A stretch of 64,000 nucleotides of DNA from an uncultured Erysipelotrichaceae bacterium (GTDB lineage Bacteria > Bacillota_I > Bacilli_A > Erysipelotrichales > Erysipelotrichaceae), in NCBI GenBank assembly GCA_944326795.1, contig CALVFJ010000005.1:1-64000 (forward strand). The letters run 5' to 3'. This document shows positions 36,847 through 44,250 of this stretch, in pieces (within the stretch, counting starts at the first letter, position 1; each line of letters begins with the position of its first letter). The notes beneath the pieces are model-generated. The model saw nothing but the letters and a program-made list of their open reading frames with translations, ran no database searches and had not been told where the DNA came from. Both the position numbers and the translations under genes were made by a program.

Positions 36847-36875
36847 TTGTAATTATATAGTGCTATAATTATACT
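36847..36875 (+). promoter_or_regulatory. Rnf operon promoter with overlapping inverted repeat
   Basis: TTGTAA (36847-36852), 17-bp spacer and TATACT (36870-36875). Within the spacer lies an inverted repeat, AATTATA (36851-36857) and TATAATT (36864-36870), separated by 6 nt, placed where a repressor would block RNA polymerase. It does not match the Rex consensus. Confidence 0.6.
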
Positions 36876-36904
36876 GTTATTTTATGGAAAGGAAAGATTA
36901 TTAT

Positions 36905-38197
36905 ATGTCATTTTTAACAGGACCAATGCGTAAGCATTTAGATGGTCATAAAGAACTTACAAATCATGAAGATGTTTTGAAAGTTGAAGCAGGCAATCTT
37001 GTTAAAATACCTTTATTGAATGGCAACGCACCATGTACGCCATGTGTTAAGGAAAATGATTTGGTTAAGGTTGGAACCTTGATTGGTGAAAGAAACGATC
37101 ATTTTTATGTTCCACTTTTTTCTAGCGTTTCTGGTAAGGTTGTCAAGATTGAAAAGCTTATGTCTTCTGCGTTAAAGCCAGTGGATCATGTAGTTATTGA
37201 AAATGATGGCAAATATGAGGTTGAAAGACCTTTTGAACCATTAAATTATGAGAGTGCAACTAGAGAGCAATTAGTTGAATTTATGAAAAATGCCGGCATC
37301 GTCGGGTGTGGTGGTGCAGGTTTTCCAACATATGTTAAATATTTAAAGCCAGAAAACATTGATGTATTGATCATTAATGCCGTAGAATGTGAGCCTTATA
37401 TCACAGCTGACTATAAATTGATGAGCGAAAATATCGATTTATTGGTTTTAGGTGTCAAAGCATTATATAAGATGTCTTGTGCCAAAGCATGTAAGGTTGC
37501 GATCAAAGTTACTAAGAAAGATTTCATTCCAGTATTGGAAAAAGCTTTTGCTAATGTTGATGGTGTCAGCGTGGTAGCTGTTCCTGATGTTTATCCAATG
37601 GGTTGGGAAAGAACGTTGGTATATGAAATTACTAAGAAACGTTATGATAAATTACCAGCTGAAGTGGGATGCATCGTCAGCAATGCAACAACAGCAATTT
37701 CTTTTGCGAATGCTTTAGCTAACGGTATGCCTATTGTTAATAAGCTTTTAACCGTTGCTGGTGATGGCGTTAAGAAAAATTGCAATGTTTCTGTAAGAGT
37801 AGGTACTAGTGCGAAAGAAATAGTTGATGCGCTAGGTGGATACACTTGTGAAGATGTCTTATTGATTGCTGGTGGACCAATGATGGGAAGGACCATCACT
37901 ACTGATGCTTTTGTCATTGGCACTTATAACAATGCGTTAACGATTTTAAAGAATAAAGATCTAGAACCTTTAAAATGTTTGCGTTGCGGAAAATGTTCAG
38001 ATCATTGTCCGGCAGGTTTACAACCAGTTAGGATCAATACCGCAAATAAAGCGCATGATCTAGATACCGTAGCGGCATTAGATGTCATGAGTTGTATCGA
38101 ATGTGGCATGTGTACTTATGTTTGTCCATCTAAAATTAACGTTACTGAAGGTATTAGACAAGCTAAGCGTTTCTTAGCGCTTAAGAAAAAGAAATAA
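36905..38197 (+). CDS. rnfC: Rnf complex subunit C (RnfC)
   Basis: Cytoplasmic-face subunit that exchanges electrons with NAD(H). The Gly-rich nucleotide/FMN motif GIVGCGGAGFPT is followed by INAVECEPYITADY. Two [4Fe-4S] motifs are CLRCGKCSDHCP (about residue 358) and CIECGMCTYVCP (about 397). At 430 residues it is a standard RnfC. The ATG at 36905 is chosen because GGAAAGGA (36885-36892) precedes it and because ATG 36884 would lie almost at the transcription start. It heads the operon rnfC-D-G-E-A-orf-B. Confidence 0.96.
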   Translation: MSFLTGPMRKHLDGHKELTNHEDVLKVEAGNLVKIPLLNGNAPCTPCVKENDLVKVGTLIGERNDHFYVPLFSSVSGKVVKIEKLMSSALKPVDHVVIENDGKYEVERPFEPLNYESATREQLVEFMKNAGIVGCGGAGFPTYVKYLKPENIDVLIINAVECEPYITADYKLMSENIDLLVLGVKALYKMSCAKACKVAIKVTKKDFIPVLEKAFANVDGVSVVAVPDVYPMGWERTLVYEITKKRYDKLPAEVGCIVSNATTAISFANALANGMPIVNKLLTVAGDGVKKNCNVSVRVGTSAKEIVDALGGYTCEDVLLIAGGPMMGRTITTDAFVIGTYNNALTILKNKDLEPLKCLRCGKCSDHCPAGLQPVRINTANKAHDLDTVAALDVMSCIECGMCTYVCPSKINVTEGIRQAKRFLALKKKK

Positions 38198-38212
38198 GGA
38201 AAGGGATAGAAT

Positions 38213-40246
38213 ATGAAATTTACTTTTAAACCTAGTCCTAATTATCGTGACTCGCAAAGTACCCAAGGTATCATGCGTGATCTAACAATAGGATTATTAG
38301 TTGTTTTCGCCTTTTCATTATTTTATTATGCAACAGGTGAAAATTTAGGCATGAGCTATGTTTTAAGAGCTTGTGGTCTACTGGTTACATCTGTAATCAG
38401 TGCTCTAGCAACAGAAGCAATATTTTTTGCTGTATCTAAACAACCAATCGTTAAATCGATCATGGGATCATTCGGTTGGGTTACTGCTATTATCTTGACA
38501 TTGATGTGTCCAATCAATATCAGTTATTATGCCTTGGCTATCAGCACGATCATGGCAATCGTATTTGGTAAGCTGGTTTTTGGTGGCTTTGGACAAAACA
38601 TCTTCAATCCAGCAGCTTTTGGTCGAGCTATCATCATGGCAAGCTTTGCTGGCAGTGTTGTAGCAGATTTTGCTACTAGTGCAACCCCAACTCAAAGTTT
38701 TGCTGCAAGTGGATGGTTGATGAGCAATGATACGTTCAATAGTTTTATCGCACAATTTGGTGGCTTGAGTGAAATGTTTATTGGAAGATATCCAGGAGCA
38801 ATCGGCGAAACTAGTGCATTGGTTATTTTACTGGTTGGAGCATTCTTGGTATATCGCAAAGTTATTGATTGGAAAGTCATTGTAGCATATTTAGGCACAA
38901 TATTATTATCAACGCTTGGAATTGCGCTAGTGAATGGTCAAGGAATGTGGTATCCATTATTCCATTTGTTGACTGGTGGTGTGATGTTTGGTGCTGTATT
39001 TATGTTAACTGATCCAGTAACAAATCCAACGAGCAGTGCAGGAAGAATAATCTTTGGTATTGGTGCAGCATTTTTTACCGTATTGATCCGTATCAAAGGT
39101 AATTTGCCTGAAGGTGTTTTATATTCGATCTTGTTGATGAATATGTTGACGCCATTGATCGAAAGATTAACTACAGGTAACCAAATTAAAATTGCCAAGA
39201 AAAATTCACGAAATGTTGTCGTCATTTTTGTTGCATGTTTGGCAATATTAGTAGGTGTTAGCACAACTTTAGAAGCTAAGGAAGTTACGATCAATACGCC
39301 TGTAGAAAAAATTGAAGGTATCACAGGAACTGCTAAAGGCTTTGGCGGTGATGTAACCGTAACAGTTGCTACGGATGCAGATGGCGTGATAACAAAGATC
39401 GTTGCTGAAGGAGCTAATGAGACACCAGGCTTAGGATTAGATGCAATCAATACATTTAATTCTGAAGGATTTGCAAAGTTTGAAGGTGTTGCCTTGGCAG
39501 AAGCTCATTTTGATAGCTTAGATATGGTAACAGGTTCAACCGTAACATCAAAAGCTGTCATTGAAGCTTTAAAACAGACTCAAGGTTCAAATGAAAGCAG
39601 TAATCCTACTGAAACAGCAACAGTGGAAAAAATTGAAGGTATCACAGGAACTGCTAAAGGCTTTGGCGGTGATGTAACCGTAACGGTCGCTACGGATGCA
39701 GATGGCGTGATAACAAAGATCGTTGCTGAAGGAGCTAATGAAACAGCAGGTCTAGGACTTGATGCAATTGATAAATTCAACAACGAAGGATTTACAAAGT
39801 TTGAAGGTGTTGCCTTGGCAGAAGCTGATTTTGATAGCTTAGATATGGTAACAGGTTCAACCGTAACCTCAAAAGCTGTCATTGAAGCTTTAAAACAAAC
39901 TCAAGGTTCAAATGAAAGTACCGATGCTAACGATACAACAGATGCTGCTGGTGAAAGCAATGATATCGAAGGAACAGCAAAAGGTTTTGGCGGAGATATC
40001 GTTGTGACCATTAGTTTAGATGCTGAAGGTAATATAAGCAAGATTACGGCTGTAGGTGAAAAAGAAACAGCGGGTCTAGGACTTGATGCAATTGAAAAGT
40101 TTAATAGCGAAGGATTTGCAAAATTCGAAGGTATTGCTTTAGCAGAAGCTGATTTTACAACTTTAGATATGGTTACAGGTTCAACCGTAACCTCAAAAGC
40201 CGTTATTGAAGCGGCTCAAGCTGCTCAAAGCGCAGCTAAGCAATAG
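38213..40246 (+). CDS. rnfD: Rnf complex subunit D fused to three FMN-binding domains (RnfD)
   Basis: Residues 1-330 are an ordinary RnfD: membrane helices, FNPAAFGRA, and a candidate covalent-FMN site at Thr158 in DFATSATP. An additional membrane segment (about 335-352) then leads to three FMN_bind-type domains at roughly 364-460, 471-566 and 584-672. Each contains GTAKGFGGD, GLGLDAI and the acceptor motif DMVTGST (Thr443, Thr550, Thr658). Normal RnfD proteins are about 310-350 residues; this one has 677. Linkers between domains are rich in Asn, Ser, Thr and Glu. The added helix should place the tail outside, where ApbE acts. Copies 1 and 2 are nearly identical in DNA, pointing to recent duplication. 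Confidence 0.93.
   Translation: MKFTFKPSPNYRDSQSTQGIMRDLTIGLLVVFAFSLFYYATGENLGMSYVLRACGLLVTSVISALATEAIFFAVSKQPIVKSIMGSFGWVTAIILTLMCPINISYYALAISTIMAIVFGKLVFGGFGQNIFNPAAFGRAIIMASFAGSVVADFATSATPTQSFAASGWLMSNDTFNSFIAQFGGLSEMFIGRYPGAIGETSALVILLVGAFLVYRKVIDWKVIVAYLGTILLSTLGIALVNGQGMWYPLFHLLTGGVMFGAVFMLTDPVTNPTSSAGRIIFGIGAAFFTVLIRIKGNLPEGVLYSILLMNMLTPLIERLTTGNQIKIAKKNSRNVVVIFVACLAILVGVSTTLEAKEVTINTPVEKIEGITGTAKGFGGDVTVTVATDADGVITKIVAEGANETPGLGLDAINTFNSEGFAKFEGVALAEAHFDSLDMVTGSTVTSKAVIEALKQTQGSNESSNPTETATVEKIEGITGTAKGFGGDVTVTVATDADGVITKIVAEGANETAGLGLDAIDKFNNEGFTKFEGVALAEADFDSLDMVTGSTVTSKAVIEALKQTQGSNESTDANDTTDAAGESNDIEGTAKGFGGDIVVTISLDAEGNISKITAVGEKETAGLGLDAIEKFNSEGFAKFEGIALAEADFTTLDMVTGSTVTSKAVIEAAQAAQSAAKQ
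39301..39590 (+). repeat. FMN-domain tandem repeat, copy 1
   Basis: First of three direct repeats inside rnfD. Its first half and last third are almost identical to copy 2 in DNA, differing mainly at third codon positions. Its centre (GGCTTAGGATTAGATGCAATC) differs from copies 2 and 3. Confidence 0.9.
39625..39909 (+). repeat. FMN-domain tandem repeat, copy 2
   Basis: Second direct repeat. The 5' part matches copy 1, while the central GGTCTAGGACTTGATGCAAT matches copy 3, so it is a mosaic of its two neighbours. Confidence 0.9.
39961..40230 (+). repeat. FMN-domain tandem repeat, copy 3
   Basis: Third, more diverged repeat. It shares the central GLGLDAI codons and the GGTTCAACCGTAACCTCAAA segment with copy 2. 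Confidence 0.85.
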
Positions 40247-40260
40247 GGGAGGACGCAATT

Positions 40261-41187
40261 ATGAAAAAAATCGCATATTTGACATGTTTCTTGGCTATTG
40301 TTTGTGCCGTAGCTGGTGGTGCTTTAACATTAGTAAACGACATGACAGCACCAATCATTGATTCAATGGCAATCGAAGCTGAAAAAGCAAATTTAGAATT
40401 AATTTATCCTGGAGCTGAATTTAGTGAAATTGAAAATACAGATGATTCAGGTTTGATCTTAGGTATATATGAAGCTAAAGATAAAGGTTATGTATATAAA
40501 TTGCAGAATACAGGTTATTCTAGCACTCCTTATCAATTCTTGATTGCATTTAATCTTGATGGAACAGTTGGCGGTTATAAGATGTTGCAGTCAAGCGAAA
40601 CCAATGGATTTGGTGCAAGAGCTTGGGAAGATGAATATACAAATACTATTTTAGGTTTAACTTCAAGTGATGCGTTTCCTTTATTATCTGGAGCAACGGT
40701 AACGACAACCGGAGTAGTAGAAGCTATCGATGCAGCAAAAGCACATTTTAATGCTTTACAAGGAATTGAATATGATGAAAACGCTGTTGCAGAAGCTCCT
40801 GCTTTGGCAACAGGGAATCCTGTGGCATTAAATAGTGATCTAAGTGCATATAATGCAATTATTGATAATGAAACTCAAGATGGTGATAATACTAAATATA
40901 CGATAACTGTATATGGTTTTGGATTAGTAAATGGCCAATCATCAGAATATCAGGAGAATGTATTTGAAGTAGTTATTGATGCTAATGCAACTGTAGATTC
41001 TATTATAATGACTCAATTTGGGGACACTGCTGGTATTGGTGATAAAATCGATACAGCAGAATATTATGATTTATTTAAAGGCGCAACGATTGACAGCAGC
41101 ATCGATACGGTTACCGGTGCTACATTTACTAGTACATCAGCAATTGCTGCGGCACAAGCTGCCCTAAATGCGGCAGCAGGACAATAG
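40261..41187 (+). CDS. rnfG: Rnf complex subunit G with two FMN-binding domains (RnfG)
   Basis: RnfG is the extracytoplasmic flavin subunit anchored by one N-terminal helix (residues 4-26). The first domain is the canonical one and carries the acceptor motif LLSGATVT (Thr146). A linker at about 168-190 leads to a second, shorter domain that ends in DTVTGATFTS (Thr288). Standard RnfG has about 190-210 residues and one site; this has 308 and two. The duplication parallels the tandem domains of RnfD encoded just upstream. AGGGGAGGA precedes the ATG. Confidence 0.93.
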   Translation: MKKIAYLTCFLAIVCAVAGGALTLVNDMTAPIIDSMAIEAEKANLELIYPGAEFSEIENTDDSGLILGIYEAKDKGYVYKLQNTGYSSTPYQFLIAFNLDGTVGGYKMLQSSETNGFGARAWEDEYTNTILGLTSSDAFPLLSGATVTTTGVVEAIDAAKAHFNALQGIEYDENAVAEAPALATGNPVALNSDLSAYNAIIDNETQDGDNTKYTITVYGFGLVNGQSSEYQENVFEVVIDANATVDSIIMTQFGDTAGIGDKIDTAEYYDLFKGATIDSSIDTVTGATFTSTSAIAAAQAALNAAAGQ

Positions 41188-41200
41188 GAGGGCAATGACA

Positions 41201-41845
41201 ATGAGTAAGAATAAGTCTAGTTTTTCTAAAGGCCTGATTACGGAAAATCCAGTTTTTGGTTTATATTTAGGTATATGTTCTACATTAGCTATTTCTACTA
41301 GCCTAAATAATGCTTTAGGAATGGGTGTAGCTGTAATATTTGTCTTAACTTTTTCAAATATTATCATTTCTATGATGCGTAATATCATTCCTAATGAAAT
41401 TAGAATTCCGGTTTATATCGTAATCATCGCTACTTTGGTAACGATCGTTGAAATGCTGATCCATGCTTATGCACCAAGCTTATATACAGCTTTAGGAGCG
41501 TTTATTAGCTTGATCGTTGTAAACTGCATAATTTTAGGACGCGCAGAAGCTTTTGCTAGCAAAAATGGAGTATTAGCAAGTGCTATGGATGGAATAAGCA
41601 TGGGTATTGGTTATACATTAAGTTTGGTTGTTATTTCTTTGATAAGACAAATCTTAGGAACAGGAATTTTAAGTTTAGCAAATCCTTTTACGGATGCAAC
41701 TATCTTTAGTTTTACGATCATTCCTGAAACCTATATCATTTCCATGTTTAAAGATCCTACAGGAGCATTCTTGACCTTTGCATGCTGCGCAGCAGCATTG
41801 ACAGCATATGTCAATAGTAAGAAAAAGAAGGAGGCTAGCAAATAA
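41201..41845 (+). CDS. rnfE: Rnf complex subunit E (RnfE)
   Basis: Membrane subunit homologous to RnfA and NqrD. It has six helices in inverted halves. Cys26 (GICSTLAIS) and Cys109 (VVNCIILGRAEAFA) are the conserved ligands of the intramembrane iron-sulfur centre shared with RnfA. The ATG at 41201 lies 9 bp after AGGAGG (41186-41191). Other in-frame starts (41168, 41195) are inside rnfG or too close to that site. The protein is 214 residues. The stop overlaps the rnfA ATG by one base. Confidence 0.95.
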   Translation: MSKNKSSFSKGLITENPVFGLYLGICSTLAISTSLNNALGMGVAVIFVLTFSNIIISMMRNIIPNEIRIPVYIVIIATLVTIVEMLIHAYAPSLYTALGAFISLIVVNCIILGRAEAFASKNGVLASAMDGISMGIGYTLSLVVISLIRQILGTGILSLANPFTDATIFSFTIIPETYIISMFKDPTGAFLTFACCAAALTAYVNSKKKKEASK

Positions 41846-42417
41846 TGGAATTAGTTTCAATGTTCATTGCTGCAGTTCTTATCAATAATATTGTATTAAC
41901 AAAATTCTTAGGTATGTGTCCATTTTTGGGTGTATCTAAGAAAATGAGTTCAGCTGTTGGTATGGGTGTAGCAGTTATCTTTGTTATTTTTGGTGCATCG
42001 CTAATTTCTTATGCCTTATATTATTTAGTGTTAGTGCCATTAGGCTTAGAATATATGCAGTTAATCACCTTTATTTTGGTAATTGCATCTTTTGTTCAAT
42101 TTGTTGAAATGGTAATAAAAAAATATTCACCTGCTCTTTATAAAGCATTAGGCGTTTATTTGCCATTGATTACTACTAACTGTACGGTTTTATATGTTGC
42201 ACAACAAAATATTTCTTCATCATATACATTGGTAGAAACCATTATTAATTCTATTGCCGTACCTACAGGATTTTTGATGGTACTAGTCATTTTTGCTGCT
42301 ATTAGAGAAAGATTAGAAGCTGCAGACATTCCTGAATGTTTCAAAGGAAATCCAATTGCTTTGATCTGTGCTGCAACTATGGCTTTAGCATTTACCGCTT
42401 TTGCTGGATTGGTATAA
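41845..42417 (+). CDS. rnfA: Rnf complex subunit A (RnfA)
   Basis: Pseudo-symmetric partner of RnfE, 190 residues and six helices. Cys25 (GMCPFLGVSK) and Cys113 (TTNCTVLYVA) complete the intramembrane cluster site. RERLEAADIPECFKGNPIALI near the C-terminus is typical of RnfA. It overlaps rnfE by 1 bp and is followed after 1 bp by the small cysteine-rich gene. Confidence 0.96.
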   Translation: MELVSMFIAAVLINNIVLTKFLGMCPFLGVSKKMSSAVGMGVAVIFVIFGASLISYALYYLVLVPLGLEYMQLITFILVIASFVQFVEMVIKKYSPALYKALGVYLPLITTNCTVLYVAQQNISSSYTLVETIINSIAVPTGFLMVLVIFAAIRERLEAADIPECFKGNPIALICAATMALAFTAFAGLV

Positions 42418-42418
42418 G

Positions 42419-42607
42419 ATGCAAGTAATATACGCAATTCTTTTTGGCGTTTGTTTAGGTGGTATTTATGCAGCTTTATATTATTTGAATCATAAAACCC
42501 CGTTGCCAAAGGGATGTGAAAATTTAAAAGCTGAATGTGATGGATGTAAGATTACATCATGTGATATGCATCCTTCACATAATATAAAGGAGACAAAAAA
42601 TGATTAA
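42419..42607 (+). CDS. Small single-span four-Cys protein, possible Rnf maturation factor
   Basis: A 62-residue protein with one membrane helix (residues 3-23) followed by Cys33-x6-Cys40-x2-Cys43-x4-Cys48 and a His-containing tail (DMHPSH). It starts 1 bp after the rnfA stop and overlaps rnfB by 8 bp, so it is translationally embedded between them. I do not recognise a named family with certainty. The layout (short N-terminal helix, then four Cys) resembles NqrM/DUF539, needed for assembling the metal centre of NqrD-NqrE, the homologues of RnfE-RnfA. That parallel is inference. Confidence 0.8.
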   Translation: MQVIYAILFGVCLGGIYAALYYLNHKTPLPKGCENLKAECDGCKITSCDMHPSHNIKETKND

Positions 42608-42869
42608 CGCAATACTGATGATGTTGGTTGTTGGGGCATTAATGGGCCTAATTCTTGGATTCAGTGATAAAGTTTTCTATGTAGCTCCAGATACAAGGGT
42701 TGAGGATGTTACCAAAATGCTGCCAGGTTACAATTGTGGTGGCTGTGGATATCCTGGATGCTCAGGACTTGCTGAAGCACTAGTAAATAAAGAGGCTGAA
42801 GTCACTAATTGTAAGCCTTCTAGTCCTCAACAAAAAGAAGCAATTAAAGAATATCTATCAACACACTAA
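42600..42869 (+). CDS. rnfB: Minimal RnfB: membrane anchor plus one [4Fe-4S] domain
   Basis: Residues 2-27 form the membrane anchor. The [4Fe-4S] domain holds Cys46, Cys49, Cys54 and Cys71 in the family context LPGYNCGGCGYPGCSGLAEA. The protein then stops at residue 89. Ordinary RnfB continues with a domain carrying two ferredoxin-type [4Fe-4S] clusters. No such motif follows in any frame before the terminator 2 bp downstream, so this is a true short form and not an obvious frameshift. It is the last gene of the operon. Confidence 0.9.
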   Translation: MINAILMMLVVGALMGLILGFSDKVFYVAPDTRVEDVTKMLPGYNCGGCGYPGCSGLAEALVNKEAEVTNCKPSSPQQKEAIKEYLSTH

Positions 42870-42870
42870 G

Positions 42871-42897
42871 AAGCTGGATTATTCCAGCTTTTTTTAG
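42871..42897 (+). terminator. Terminator of the Rnf operon
   Basis: AAGCTGGA (42871-42878) pairs with TCCAGCTT (42883-42890) across a TTAT loop and continues into seven T in total. Confidence 0.9.
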
Positions 42898-42938
42898 GCT
42901 ATTGATAAAAAGTTGATTAATTATAATGGGTGATGATA

Positions 42939-43661
42939 GTGAAAATAAAGATTATAAAATGGTTAATAATATTTTTGATTGCTTCTATATTAGCATTAGC
43001 AGATATTATATTAGTTAATATCATAAGTTATCGAAAACTTGATATGGTTGAAACGTATGTAGCTTCACATGATATATTGCCTCGATCATGTATTACGGAA
43101 GAAGATCTGCAAATAATCAAAGTACCTAATATATATTTAAAAGATAATGCCTTTGATAAAAAAGAAGAAATTATTGGAAAATATACGGATATCCAAGGAA
43201 TGATACCTAAAGGATCGCTTTTTTATAAATCAATGCTAAAGAAACAAGAAGAATTATCAGATTATCCAAGTACCAAATTATTAGAAGGGCAAATGGCTTA
43301 TTCATTGACTGCTAGCATTATTGAACTTGCAGGAAATACGATCGTTGAAGACCAAAGAGTTGATGTTTATGTTGCATTAAACGGAAATAATAATATTCCA
43401 ATAGTAGACAAATTAATTTCTAACGCTCGCGTATTAAGCATTCACGATAGTAAAGGATATAATATCACACATCCTAAATCTTCAAAGATTCCTAATGTTA
43501 TATTATTGGCAATAGATGAAAAGAGTGTTGAATTTCTAGCTAAAGCTGAAAAAATAGGAACAGTTAAATTATTGGCATCTAGCGAAAGTTATAGTCAGCA
43601 TGAAGCAATGCTCAATGAAAATTCATCTGTATTGCCTTTTCTAACTGGATCAATGAATTAA
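42939..43661 (+). CDS. Membrane-anchored SAF-domain protein (CpaB/RcpC-like)
   Basis: An N-terminal helix (about residues 6-27) is followed by a SAF domain: VASHDILPRSCITEEDLQIIKVP and MIPKGSLFYKSML. A second region with LLEGQMAYSLTAS and LLAIDEKSVEFLAKAEKIG is arranged as in CpaB/RcpC pilus-assembly proteins. No Flp/Tad pilus genes are present here, so its partner is unknown. The start is uncertain: GTG 42939 is favoured by GGGTGA at 42928-42933, with in-frame alternatives at 42930 and 42933. TATAAT at 42922-42927 is a possible -10. Confidence 0.7.
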   Translation: MKIKIIKWLIIFLIASILALADIILVNIISYRKLDMVETYVASHDILPRSCITEEDLQIIKVPNIYLKDNAFDKKEEIIGKYTDIQGMIPKGSLFYKSMLKKQEELSDYPSTKLLEGQMAYSLTASIIELAGNTIVEDQRVDVYVALNGNNNIPIVDKLISNARVLSIHDSKGYNITHPKSSKIPNVILLAIDEKSVEFLAKAEKIGTVKLLASSESYSQHEAMLNENSSVLPFLTGSMN

Positions 43662-44210
43662 AAAGTTTGGAATAAGAATAGGTAAGTGGAGTTTGGATTG
43701 CAAGACCTAAAAAAGTTTAAATCATTCATCCAAAATACTGTCAGATATTTTATAATTTAGTATTTAAATAAGCAATTGGCACAAGATCATGATCAGCATA
43801 ATAATTAAAACCCAACTAAATTGTTTGAAGTATTTCAGAATATAGCATTGGTATTATCCAAGTTATTATTAAATAATCGAACATCTTCTGGTAAATAGAT
43901 TGGAATAAAGATAACGATAAAACTATTTAGAAGTATCATGATAAAATTCTTCCTTAGCAGTGCTTTATTTTTGATATGCAAATATCGACATGTAAAATAT
44001 AATATTGCTAAATCAATAATGAAAGTAGTGATAATGAAAAAAATCATATTTAAGGAAATATTTATAGCATAAAAATAGAAAAATATATTTAAGATCATAA
44101 TTTTCTTTTAATTATTTCTTTTATTTATTATAATTTGTATGATGAAAAATGATAATTTAAGTAAAATTTAATAGATTGTGCACTATTTAGCTCATTTAAT
44201 ACAAAAAGTA
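43662..44210. other. Gene-poor AT-rich stretch
   Basis: About 550 bp without a convincing gene. The only open frame of note is on the minus strand at 43835-44098. The remainder has many stops in all frames and no recognised domain or RNA structure; it may be decayed sequence next to the tRNA integration site. Confidence 0.5.
43835..44098 (-). CDS. Small hydrophobic ORF, possibly a remnant
   Basis: An 87-residue frame with two probable membrane helices (residues 3-35 and 48-70) separated by a Lys-rich stretch (RYLHIKNKALLRKN). The upstream sequence has no good ribosome binding site. Composition is extremely Ile/Phe/Asn-rich, as expected both for a small membrane protein and for chance AT-rich sequence. 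No family recognised. Confidence 0.3.
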   Translation of the reverse strand: MILNIFFYFYAINISLNMIFFIITTFIIDLAILYFTCRYLHIKNKALLRKNFIMILLNSFIVIFIPIYLPEDVRLFNNNLDNTNAIF

Positions 44211-44239
44211 TTTACAAATTAAAAAAAATATCTTATAAT
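44211..44239 (+). promoter_or_regulatory. Promoter of tRNA-His
   Basis: TTTACA (44211-44216), 17-bp spacer and TATAAT (44234-44239), placing the start a few bases before the tRNA. Confidence 0.75.
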
Positions 44240-44250
44240 AATAAAGCTAT

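Noticed and set aside
36834-36884. Full Rex operator in the Rnf promoter
   Set aside because: I looked for TTGTGAA-N4-TTCACAA; only an unrelated AT-rich dyad is present.
38938-39882. Two long minus-strand frames opposite rnfD (170 and 100 codons)
   Set aside because: They mirror the rnfD coding sequence and its repeats; codon pattern and membrane/FMN motifs support only the plus strand.
39301-40230. Assembly artefact duplicating the FMN domain
   Set aside because: The three copies differ at many positions, including the linkers, and all keep the reading frame and acceptor motif; a collapse or duplication error would give identical copies.
42600-42930. Frameshift as the cause of the short RnfB
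   Set aside because: No CxxCxxCxxxC motif appears in any frame before the next gene, and a clean terminator follows the stop, so the short form appears real.
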